A stretch of DNA of 64,000 nucleotides from Dyella sp. M7H15-1. Lineage in GTDB: Bacteria > Pseudomonadota > Gammaproteobacteria > Xanthomonadales > Rhodanobacteraceae. The stretch spans positions 372,001-436,000 of the forward strand of contig NZ_CP035300.1 in NCBI RefSeq assembly GCF_004114615.1. The letters are read 5' to 3'. Every line of letters begins with the position of its first letter. Within the stretch, counting starts at the first letter, position 1. Positions 19,401 through 26,266 of the stretch are shown one piece after another. The notes beneath the pieces were generated by a model, which worked only from the letters and a program-made list of their open reading frames with translations, did not search any database and was not told the origin of the DNA. Position numbers and translations under genes: made by a program.

Positions 19401-22400
19401 CAGTTGTTTGCGACCAATCAGCAGGTGACGACCAACACGACCAATCTCGGCAACCTGGGTAGCAGCGTCGCCTCGGGTCTGGGCGGTAGCAGCGCTTACA
19501 ACAGCGGCACGGGTCAGCTCACGACATCGCTGTCGGTGGGTGGTAATACCTATACCAACGTCAACAGTGCGTTGAGTGCCGTCAACGCCACCGCCAACGA
19601 AGGTTGGAACTTGAGCGCGAACGGCGGGACAGCCGTCAACGTGGCGCCGGGTGCGACGGTGAATGTGGCGCAAGGCGCCAGCGGCAATATCGCGGTAACA
19701 CGGAGCGGGACTGGCCTGACCATCGACACCAACCCGAATCTGACCGCCACCAGCGTGACCACGGGCAATACGGTGATGAACACCAGTGGCGTGACGGTGA
19801 GTGGTGGAACCAATCCGGTGACGTTGAGCAGCAGTGGCTTGAACAACGGCGGTAATGTGATCACCGGTGTGGCAGCGGGCGCCTTGTCCGCGACCAGCAC
19901 GCAGGCGGTGAATGGTAGTCAGTTGTTTGCGACCAATCAGCAGGTGACGACCAACACGACCAATCTCGGCAACTTGGGTAGCAGCGTCGCCTCGGGTCTG
20001 GGCGGTAGCAGCGCTTACAACAGCGGCACGGGTCAGCTCACGACATCGCTGTCGGTGGGTGGCAATACCTATACCAGCGTCAACAGTGCGTTGAGTGCCA
20101 TCAACACCACCGCCGGCGAAGGTTGGAACTTGAGCGCGAACGGCGGGGCGGTTGCCAATGTGGCGCCGGGTGCGACGGTGAATGTGGCGCAAGGCGCTAG
20201 CGGCAATATCGCGGTGACACGGAGTGGGACCAACCTGACCATCGACACCAACCCGAACCTGACCGCCACCAGCGTGACCACGGGCAATACGGTGATGAAC
20301 ACCAGTGGCGTGACGGTGAGTGGCGGAACCAATCCGGTGACGCTGACCGACGCTGGCTTGAACAACGGCGGCAACGTGATCACCGGTGTGGCGGCGGGCA
20401 CCTTGTCCGCGACCAGCACGCAGGCGGTGAATGGTAGTCAGTTGTTTGCGACCAATCAGCAGGTGACGACCAACACGACCAATCTCGGCAACTTGGGTAG
20501 CAGCGTCGCTTCGGGTCTGGGCGGTAGCAGCGCTTACAACAGCGGCACGGGTCAGCTCACGACATCGCTGTCGGTGGGTGGTAATACCTATACCAGCGTC
20601 AACAGTGCGTTGAGTGCTGTCAACACCACCGCCAGCAAAGGTTGGAACTTGAGCGCGAACGGCGGGGCGGTTGCCAATGTGGCGCCGGGTGCGACGGTGA
20701 ATGTGGCGCAAGGCGCTAGCGGCAATATCGCGGTGACACGGAGTGGGACCAACCTGACCATCGACACCAACCCGAACCTGACCGCCACCAGCGTGACCAC
20801 GGGCAATACGGTGATGAACACCAGTGGCGTGACGGTGAGTGGTGGAACCAATCCGGTGACGCTGACCGACGCTGGCTTGAACAACGGCGGCAACGTGATC
20901 ACCGGTGTGGCGGCGGGCACCTTGTCCGCGACCAGCACGCAGGCGGTGAATGGTAGTCAGTTGTTTGCGACCAATCAGCAGGTGACGACCAACACGACCA
21001 ATCTCGGCAACCTGGGTAGCAGCGTCGCCTCGGGTCTGGGCGGTAGCAGCGCTTACAACAGCGGCACGGGTCAGCTCACGACATCGCTGTCGGTGGGTGG
21101 CAATACCTATACCAACGTCAACAGTGCGTTGAGTGCCGTCAACGCCACCGCCAACGAAGGTTGGAACTTGAGCGCGAACGGCGGGACGGCCGTCAATGTG
21201 GCGCCGGGTGCGACGGTGAATGTGGCGCAAGGCGCCAGCGGCAATATCGCGGTAACACGGAGCGGAACCGACCTGACCATCGACACCAACCCGAACCTGA
21301 CCGCCACCAGCGTGACCACGGGCAATACGGTGATGAACACCAGTGGCGTGACGGTGAGTGGCGGAACCAATCCGGTGACGCTGACCGACGCTGGCTTGAA
21401 CAACGGCGGCAACGTGATCACCGGTGTGGCGGCGGGCGCCTTGTCCGCGACCAGCACGCAGGCGGTGAACGGTAGTCAGTTGTTTGCGGTGAGCACCTCG
21501 CTCAATAACCTGGGCAGCAGCACGGCCAGTAACCTGGGCGGTGGCAGTACGTACAACAGCAGCACGGGTACGGTGAGTGCACCGAGCTACACCATCAATG
21601 GCACCACCTATAACAACGTGGGATCAGCGCTGGCGGCGGCCACAACGCACGACTACAGCGTCCATTCTACGAGTCCCGGGACGGATACTAACTACAACAA
21701 TGCCGGTGCTACCGGTGCCAATGCGTTAGCGGCGGGAGTCAGCGCGAGTGCCGCCGGTGCTAACAGCTCGGCGCTGGGGGCTTTGGCGAATGCTTCTGCG
21801 GCAGGGGCAACGGCCATCGGCAGTAGCGCAATAGCCGGCGCAGCCGATGCGATCGCATTGGATGCCAATGCGATAGCCAACGGGGTCAATTCAGTGGCGT
21901 TGGGCTATGTGGCAAACGCTTCTGCGGCAGGGGCCACGGCCATCGGCGGTAACGCAACAGCCGGCGGTGCCAATGCGATCGCTTTGGGTACGGGTTCCAT
22001 GGCATTAGGCTCCAGTACCATTGCTATGTCGCTCAATAGCGATGCTCAAGGTAGTGACTCCATCGCTTTAGGCTATTATTCAAACGCAGCGGGGAACAAT
22101 GCCATTGCGGAGGGACCCCTCGCTAATGCGATTGGCGCGAGCGCGCTGGCGTTCGGCAATATGGCGAACGCCAGCCAGATCGATGCTATCGCGTTGGGCG
22201 CCAGTTCGACAGCCAATGGGGTCAGTTCGGTGGCGTTGGGCTACCAGGCAGCCTCCGACGCGACGGGCGGCGTAGCATTGGGCGCGGGGGCCGTGGCGAC
22301 GAATGCGGGCGATGTGGCGCTTGGCCAGAATTCAGTCACTTCCGCGCATTCCACTGGGCCTTACACGATCAACGGCGGCACGCCTGCCGGCACGTCGGAC

Positions 22401-24830
22401 ACGACGGGCGTGGTGTCGGTGGGCGCGTCAGGCGCTGACCGTCAGATCCAGAATGTGGCTGCTGGCACGGTGTCCGCCACCTCTACCGATGCGATCAACG
22501 GTTCGCAGTTGTATGACGTGGGCACTTCGCTCAATGACCTGGGTAGCAGCACGGCCAGCGGTTTAGGGGGTAGCTCGAGCTATAACAGCAGCACGGGTCA
22601 GCTCACGACATTGCTGATGGTGGGCGGCAACACCTACACCAACGTCAACAGTGCGTTGAATGCCGTCAACACGATAGCCAGCGAAGGTTGGAACTTGAGC
22701 GCAAACAGCGGGGCGGCCGTCAATGTGGCGCCGGGTTCGACGGTGAATGTGTCGCAAGGCGCCAGTGGCAATATCGCGGTGACGCAGAGCGGGACCGACC
22801 TGACCATCGACACCAACCCGAACCTGACCGCCACCAGCATGACCACGGGCAATACGGTGATGAACACCAGTGGCGTGACGGTGAGTGGTGGAACCAATCC
22901 GGTGACGCTGACCGACGCTGGCTTGAACAACGGCGGCAACGTGATCACCGGTGTGGCGGCGGGCACCTTGTCCGCGACCAGCACGCAGGCGGTGAATGGT
23001 AGCCAGTTGTATGCGACCAATCAGCAGGTGGCGACCAACACCACCAATATCAACAATGTGCTGAATGGCACAGCAGGTCCGTTTGTTTCCGACAACTCGG
23101 TGACGTCTACGCAGGCGGTATCGTCCGGTGCGAATGCGGCGGCGGGTGGCTTTGGCGCCAGTGCGACAGGCGCGGCCTCGACGGTGATTGGCAATGAAGC
23201 GACGGACAATGGCAATGCCGATGCGACGGTGGTGGGTGAAGGCGCCAGCATCGACAGTGGATTGACTGGCTCGAATGTGGCGTTGGGTCAAGACAGCGAG
23301 GTGACCACCGCAGCGGTACCGACGGCCAGCGACACGATCAATGGTGACACTTACAACTACGCAGGCGCCACGCCGGGCGGGGTGGTGAGCGTGGGCAATG
23401 CCAGCACTAATGTGCAGCGCCAGATCACCAACGTGGCGGCTGGCCAGGTGAGTGCGGCCAGCGTGGATGCGGTGAATGGTTCGCAGTTATATGCCACCGA
23501 TCAAGCCCTCGATAGTCTGGGAAGCACGGTCAACGGCATCGTGAACGGTGGCGGCATCAAGTACTTCCATGTCAACTCGACCTTGGCCGATAGCAGCGCC
23601 GTAGGCACCAATAGTGTTGCCGTGGGTGCGGAATCGGTGGCTTACGGTGAGAATGCCATTGCCCAGGGGTTTGATGCGGTAGCAGGCGTAAGTGGAGGAG
23701 CACAGGCAAATGATATCGCCATTGGCAATGGTGCTCAGGCAACTGGCGGCAATTCGATTGCAGAGGGCGCGAGTGCGGTGGCGAGTACGGCCGGTGCCGT
23801 GGCGATTGGCGATACGGCCGTGGCGGAAGGTGGCCAAGCCGTATCGATCGGCCTTGGCGATGTAGCCTCTGGCAATGGGGCGGTGGCGATCGGCGATCCC
23901 AACAGCGCAACGGGTACCGGTGCGGTGGCCCTGGGTAATGACAACGCGGCTACCGGCCAAGGCGCTGTCGCGCTGGGCAACGCTAATTCGGCCAACGGAC
24001 AGGGTAGCGTGGCGCTGGGTAATACAAGCAAAGCCTCCGCGGCGGGTGCCGTTGCCGTGGGTAATGCAAGCAGCGCCTCCAATACCAACAGTGCGGCGTA
24101 CGGAAGCGGAAGTAACGCATCAGGTAGCAGCAGCATTGCGGTAGGTAGTAACAGTAGCGCATCCGGCAGCAACAGCACGGCATTGGGCGCCAATGCCCAA
24201 GCCACGGCGGCCAATGCAACGGCCATCGGTAGCGGTTCGGTTGCCAATCAGGCCAATACCGTATCGGTGGGCTCGGCCGGCAACACGCGCCGAATCACCA
24301 ACGTCACCGCAGGGACCGAAACGACGGATGCCGCGACGGTAGGCCAGTTGAATAATGCAACAGCCGGTTCCGTGCAGTACGACAAGAACAGCGATGGAAG
24401 CGTCAACTATTCCAGCGTCACGGTAGGAACAGCGAGTACACCTGCCACCATTCACAATGTCGCCAATGGGGTTGCCCCTAACGATGCCGTCAACGTTGGT
24501 CAGCTCAATGCTGGTGTGCAATCGGCGGAGAACTGGGCGGCGCAGTATACCGACAAGCAGATCAATACGATCAATCAGAATCTCAATAATTTGAGTAACC
24601 GCGCCAATGCGGGGGTTGCCTCCGCTATGGCAATGGCGGGCTTGCCGCAAGCGTATCAACCTAATCAGAGCTCTGCTGCGGTTGCCTTGGGATCCTTCCA
24701 CGGCCAGACAGGTATCGCGGTCGGCATGTCGACGGTATCAGAGAGCGGTCGCTGGGTTTACAAAGTCAACCTTACCGACGATACACGAGGCGATGTGGGT
24801 GTAAGCGTCGGCGCAGCGGTCACGTGGTAG
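13461..24830 (+). CDS. Giant YadA-like trimeric autotransporter adhesin
   Basis: About 3,789 residues, type Vc secreted surface adhesin. The start at 13461 gives the ESPR signal extension (MNKIYSKVWNKSLGQWVVAS), then a hydrophobic core and likely cleavage after HAWA (residue 65), and has a purine-rich site upstream. The frame is open from 13353 but lacks support there. First head: residues ~66-390, short repeats of the AVALGxxANA type. Then thirteen repeats of ~173 residues (~435-2680) made of neck/stalk modules (GVAAGTLSATSTQAVNGSQL). A second YadA-like head spans ~2745-2965, followed by another diverged stalk unit. A third head lies at ~3370-3610. A coiled coil follows and the C-terminal YadA anchor (ANAGVASAMAMAGLPQAYQP to GAAVTW) forms the 12-strand trimeric outer-membrane barrel. 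The composition is extremely rich in Ala, Gly, Ser, Thr and Asn. Likely role: attachment and biofilm. Confidence 0.93.
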   Translation: MNKIYSKVWNKSLGQWVVASELAHLGNTATGQGATTCIVTERGQKRLARMVAVALCLTLSGHAWAQYTNGCMGQQTEQNGGTGNIAIGSNCLTPATAIGSDAIAIGNGAQALSNAAATGSGPVALGANANAFGLFAVAVGFQANAQGPTSTALGDNAQAIGDSTVAMGANSVANGLYAVALGYKANAASGALALGELANATTVDAIALGVQANATGAEAIVVGPNANATGDFSIALGNQSNAIATGSIGVGFAASASGSNAVAVGAVANASGSSAVAVGAQANALALNAIAVGTANATGPAAIAIGAGATAIADEAVALGVNSIANGASSVALGLIANAVATGGVALGAGTTATNAGDVALGENSVTSAHSTGPYTINGGTPAGTSDTTGVVSVGASGADRQIQNVAAGTVSATSTDAINGSQLYTVGTSLNNLGSSTASGLGGSSSYNSSTGQLTTSLSMGGNTYTSVNSALNAVNATANEGWNLSANGGTAVNVAPGATVNVAQGASGNIAVTQSGTGLTIDTNPNLTATSVTTGNTVMNTSGVTVSGGTNPVTLTDAGLNNGGNVITGVAAGALSATSTQAVNGSQLFATNQQATTTATNLSNLGSSVASGLGGSSAYNSGTGQLTTSLSVGGNTYTNVNSALNAVNTTAGEGWNLSANGGTAVNVAPGATVNVSQGASGNIAVTQSGTGLTIDTNPNLTATSVTSGSVTTGNTVMNTSGVTVSGGTNPVTLTDAGLNNGGNVITGVAAGTLSATSTQAVNGSQLFATNQQATTTATNLSNLGSSVASGLGGSSAYNSGTGQLTTSLSVGGNTYTSVNSALSAINTTAGEGWNLSANGGTAVNVAPGATVNVSQGASGNIAVTQSGTGLTIDTNPNLTATSVTSGSVTTGNTVMNTSGVTVSGGTNPVTLTDAGLNNGGNVITGVAAGTLSATSTQAVNGSQLFATNQQATTTATNLSNLGSSVASGLGGSSAYNSGTGQLTTSLSVGGNTYTSVNSALSAINTTAGEGWNLSANGGTAVNVAPGATVNVAQGASGNIAVTRSGTNLTIDTNPNLTATSVTTGNTLMNTSGVTVSGGTNPVTLTDAGLNNGGNVITGVAAGALSATSTQAVNGSQLFATNQQVTTNTTNLGNLGSSVASGLGGSSAYNSGTGQLTTSLSVGGNTYTSVNSALSAVNTTASKGWNLSANGGAVANVAPGATVNVAQGASGNIAVTRSGTNLTIDTNPNLTATSVTTGNTVMNTSGVTVSGGTNPVTLTDAGLNNGGNVITGVAAGTLSATSTQAVNGSQLFATNQQVTTNTTNLGNLGSSVASGLGGSSAYNSGTGQLTTSLSVGGNTYTNVNSALSAVNATANEGWNLSANGGTAVNVAPGATVNVAQGASGNIAVTQSGTGLTIDTNPNLTATSVTSGSVTTGNTVMNTSGVTVSGGTNPVTLTDAGLNNGGNVITGVAAGALSATSTQAVNGSQLFATNQQVTTNTTNLGNLGSSVASGLGGSSAYNSGTGQLTTSLSVGGNTYTSVNSALSAVNTTASKGWNLSANGGAVANVAPGATVNVAQGASGNIAVTRSGTNLTIDTNPNLTATSVTTGNTVMNTSGVTVSGGTNPVTLTDAGLNNGGNVITGVAAGALSATSTQAVNGSQLFATTTNLSNLGSSVASGLGGSSAYNSGTGQLTTSLSVGGNTYTSVNSALNAIDTSAGEGWNLSANGGTAVNVAPGATVNVSQGASGNIAVTRSGTNLTIDTNPNLTATSVTTGNTLMNTSGVTVSGGTNPVTLTDAGLNNGGNVITGVAAGALSATSTQAVNGSQLFATNQQVTTNTTNLGNLGSSVASGLGGSSAYNSGTGQLTTSLSVGGNTYTSVNSALSAVNTTASKGWNLSANGGAVANVAPGATVNVAQGASGNIAVTRSGTDLTIDTNPNLTATSVTTGNTVMNTSGVTVSGGTNPVTLTDAGLNNGGNVITGVAAGTLSATSTQAVNGSQLFATNQQVTTNTTNLGNLGSSVASGLGGSSAYNSGTGQLTTSLSVGGNTYTNVNSALSAVNATANEGWNLSANGGTAVNVAPGATVNVAQGASGNIAVTRSGTGLTIDTNPNLTATSVTTGNTVMNTSGVTVSGGTNPVTLSSSGLNNGGNVITGVAAGALSATSTQAVNGSQLFATNQQVTTNTTNLGNLGSSVASGLGGSSAYNSGTGQLTTSLSVGGNTYTSVNSALSAINTTAGEGWNLSANGGAVANVAPGATVNVAQGASGNIAVTRSGTNLTIDTNPNLTATSVTTGNTVMNTSGVTVSGGTNPVTLTDAGLNNGGNVITGVAAGTLSATSTQAVNGSQLFATNQQVTTNTTNLGNLGSSVASGLGGSSAYNSGTGQLTTSLSVGGNTYTSVNSALSAVNTTASKGWNLSANGGAVANVAPGATVNVAQGASGNIAVTRSGTNLTIDTNPNLTATSVTTGNTVMNTSGVTVSGGTNPVTLTDAGLNNGGNVITGVAAGTLSATSTQAVNGSQLFATNQQVTTNTTNLGNLGSSVASGLGGSSAYNSGTGQLTTSLSVGGNTYTNVNSALSAVNATANEGWNLSANGGTAVNVAPGATVNVAQGASGNIAVTRSGTDLTIDTNPNLTATSVTTGNTVMNTSGVTVSGGTNPVTLTDAGLNNGGNVITGVAAGALSATSTQAVNGSQLFAVSTSLNNLGSSTASNLGGGSTYNSSTGTVSAPSYTINGTTYNNVGSALAAATTHDYSVHSTSPGTDTNYNNAGATGANALAAGVSASAAGANSSALGALANASAAGATAIGSSAIAGAADAIALDANAIANGVNSVALGYVANASAAGATAIGGNATAGGANAIALGTGSMALGSSTIAMSLNSDAQGSDSIALGYYSNAAGNNAIAEGPLANAIGASALAFGNMANASQIDAIALGASSTANGVSSVALGYQAASDATGGVALGAGAVATNAGDVALGQNSVTSAHSTGPYTINGGTPAGTSDTTGVVSVGASGADRQIQNVAAGTVSATSTDAINGSQLYDVGTSLNDLGSSTASGLGGSSSYNSSTGQLTTLLMVGGNTYTNVNSALNAVNTIASEGWNLSANSGAAVNVAPGSTVNVSQGASGNIAVTQSGTDLTIDTNPNLTATSMTTGNTVMNTSGVTVSGGTNPVTLTDAGLNNGGNVITGVAAGTLSATSTQAVNGSQLYATNQQVATNTTNINNVLNGTAGPFVSDNSVTSTQAVSSGANAAAGGFGASATGAASTVIGNEATDNGNADATVVGEGASIDSGLTGSNVALGQDSEVTTAAVPTASDTINGDTYNYAGATPGGVVSVGNASTNVQRQITNVAAGQVSAASVDAVNGSQLYATDQALDSLGSTVNGIVNGGGIKYFHVNSTLADSSAVGTNSVAVGAESVAYGENAIAQGFDAVAGVSGGAQANDIAIGNGAQATGGNSIAEGASAVASTAGAVAIGDTAVAEGGQAVSIGLGDVASGNGAVAIGDPNSATGTGAVALGNDNAATGQGAVALGNANSANGQGSVALGNTSKASAAGAVAVGNASSASNTNSAAYGSGSNASGSSSIAVGSNSSASGSNSTALGANAQATAANATAIGSGSVANQANTVSVGSAGNTRRITNVTAGTETTDAATVGQLNNATAGSVQYDKNSDGSVNYSSVTVGTASTPATIHNVANGVAPNDAVNVGQLNAGVQSAENWAAQYTDKQINTINQNLNNLSNRANAGVASAMAMAGLPQAYQPNQSSAAVALGSFHGQTGIAVGMSTVSESGRWVYKVNLTDDTRGDVGVSVGAAVTW
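14755..21500 (+). repeat. Array of thirteen ~519-bp tandem repeats inside the adhesin gene
   Basis: Nearly identical in-frame units anchored on the WNLSANGG motif start near 14909, 15428, 15962, 16496, 17015, 17534, 18068, 18566, 19085, 19604, 20123, 20642 and 21161. Spacing is 519 bp (173 codons), 534 bp where TSGSV is added, and 498 bp once, where seven codons around NQQVTTN are missing (near 18390). Units fall into types by the residues before GWNLS (AGEG, ASKG, ANEG). The third-last anchor type and LSSSG versus LTDAG at 19825 mark individual units. A diverged fourteenth copy follows the second head near 22688. Confidence 0.95.
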
Positions 24831-24850
24831 GCGGGAAACGATCACGCCTA

Positions 24851-24897
24851 GAGAAACGCAATGACGTCGCGTCCGTTCCGGACGCGACGGATTTCTC
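24851..24897 (+). terminator. Terminator-like hairpin after the adhesin
   Basis: Stem GTCGCGTCCG-TTC-CGGACGCGAC (24866-24888), extended by a second pairing GAGAAA (24851-24856) with TTTCTC (24892-24897). It begins about 20 bp after the adhesin stop codon. The T content follows the classic intrinsic terminator only loosely. Confidence 0.6.
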
Positions 24898-24986
24898 CAC
24901 CGCTGGTGATGTGTGCCTTGGCTGGAATGGTTGGTTGCCATGAAACACGCCCTTGCCTCTGATTCGTCGTCGCGGTTCGCGGATTC

Positions 24987-25020
24987 GTAGGAGCGGCCCC
25001 CTGTGGCCGCCCTTTCTCTT
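24987..25020. repeat. REP-like hairpin at the intron insertion site
   Basis: GTAGGAGCGGCC...GGCCGC followed by CCTTTCTCTT. The stem GCGGCC (24993-24998) / GGCCGC (25005-25010) and the GTAGGAGCGG start resemble extragenic palindromes common in Pseudomonas and Xanthomonadales. The group II intron starts 11 bases after the stem, which recalls introns that insert downstream of terminator-like hairpins. Confidence 0.5.
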
Positions 25021-25021
25021 G

Positions 25022-25847
25022 GTGCGCCCGGCAGGGCGCACCTGCTAGGAGGTGAAAGTCCTCTACTCACCCGACAAGGGGAAGGGTTAGCCAGAGGCAA
25101 GGGCGTTTCGGGTGACTGGATGTCTGAAGGAAGCCCGAGGCAAAACGCTGGCTTGACGAACAGGAAGCGGATACGAGGCGACGCGTTGGGGTGAGGACAA
25201 GTTCCCTTAGTGAAAACCCCCAAGGCGATACACCGAGGAGATTGGCGCACTGGCTGAATCCGACCGGTGAGAAGAAGGTCCACTCGCTAGTGGACAAGAT
25301 TTACAAGATGAAGAACCTGGAGTTGGCTTGGGAGAAGGTCAAGCGCAACCGAGGAGCGTGAGGTATCGACGGACAGAGCTTGGTGGAATTCGAAAGGGAC
25401 CTGCAAGGGAACCTGAAGCGGCTCCACGAGGAACTGCGCACGCAGACTTACCAGCCGCTGCCAGTGAAGCGTCAACTGATACCCAAGAGCGGTCAGCCGG
25501 GTAAATTCAGGCCACTAGGCATACCCACTGTCTACGACAGGGTATGGCAACAGGCGCTGATGAACCGTCTGGAAGCTATCTTTGAGCCGATATTCGATGC
25601 TGCCAGTTTTGGATATCGGCGAGGGAGATCGACCAAGGATGCGATGCGCAAAATCTGGACTGAGTTGGAACAAGGACATGAGTGGGTTGTCGATGCGGAT
25701 CTGAAAGATTTCTTCGGATCGGTGAACCACGACAAGCTGATGGAATTGCTCCATCAACGAGTAGCTGATGACGACAGGAACCGCCGTATGCGGAGCCGCA
25801 CGTACGGTGGTGTGGAAGGGAGCCGGGTTACCGGCTCCCTATCCGAT
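25022..25847 (+). mobile_element. Group II intron, internally deleted remnant
   Basis: The 5' end begins GTGCG, the group II consensus, with the domain I stem GTGCGCCCGGCAGGGCGCACC. The start of an intron-encoded reverse transcriptase follows. The sequence then jumps to a domain V-like hairpin (ACCGCCGTATGCGG AGC CGCACGTACGGTGG, about 25780-25812) and a domain VI-like stem (GGGAGCCGGGTTACCGGCTCCC), ending CTATCCGAT near 25847. The total is about 0.83 kb, against roughly 2 kb for intact bacterial introns, so most of the ORF and domain IV are lost. The exact 3' boundary is a judgement. Confidence 0.8.
25191..25780 (+). pseudogene. Intron-encoded reverse transcriptase/maturase fragment
   Basis: From a GTG at 25191 the frame reads SLSENPQGDTPRRLAHWLNP and KVHSLVDKIYKMKNLELAWE, typical of group II intron maturase N termini. 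It is interrupted by TGA at 25359-25361, where a Gly codon is expected (RGA-stop-GIDGQ). It continues through RT blocks 1-3: RQLIPKSGQPGKFRPLGIPT, ASFGYRRGRSTKDAM and EWVVDADLKDFFGSVNHDKL. Just after HQRVAD it breaks off and runs into domain V. The catalytic YADD block, maturase domain X and any endonuclease are gone, so no active protein can be made. Confidence 0.85.
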
Positions 25848-26266
25848 ATCACATCTTTTTGTTTGCTATGTGCTAATCAGGTCTTCTTATGAATCTTCCG
25901 GGTCATAATGAGACGCGAAAGGGTAGCCTGCAGGCTGATCCTGATTCGAGGGTAAGTCATGATAGGGTCCGCAGCCTGGCTTTAATCCGGGATGGACAGA
26001 TTCATGAAAATGGATAGTTTTCGATTTTTCAGTTGCTTATATAAATGATTTCATTTTATCTCTAATGACAAAACATGTGAAAATGTGAAACACATCACAT
26101 TGCACGATTAATGCTATGTTTCTGACAAGGGCTGTTTGGGTGGTCAGCCTGGGGATTGCCAAATTCATCGCACACCAGAATGGAGGGAGCCTCGAGTGAT
26201 TCCATGCATGGCTAATGCAGGGATTCCATATCCATCGAACTCACTTCGAAGAAGTGCAAAGCACCG
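25848..26266. other. Intergenic regulatory region upstream of pgaA
   Basis: 419 bp without a supported gene. The first half is featureless. The second half holds the perfect CRP/Clp-type palindrome at 26084-26099, CATCGCACACC at 26166-26176 and ATGCATGGCTAATGCAGGG at 26204-26222. The three blocks recur in the same order and spacing before the response regulator at 12106. Confidence 0.7.
26084..26099. promoter_or_regulatory. CRP/Clp-type binding site upstream of pgaABCD
   Basis: TGTGAAACACATCACA fits TGTGA-N6-TCACA exactly and is flanked by AT-rich sequence. A further TGTGA half-site (ACATGTGA) ends at 26080. It lies about 168 bp before the pgaA start codon. Confidence 0.7.

Noticed and set aside
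14761-21500. CRISPR array or VNTR of non-coding type
   Set aside because: The units are 519 bp, in frame and translate into regular adhesin neck/stalk modules; there is no short repeat-spacer pattern.
13472-24701. Many long minus-strand open frames across the adhesin gene, up to about 890 codons
   Set aside because: They repeat with the 519-bp period and mirror the repetitive coding strand; their Arg/His-rich composition has no family resemblance. They are antisense shadows of the low-complexity adhesin.
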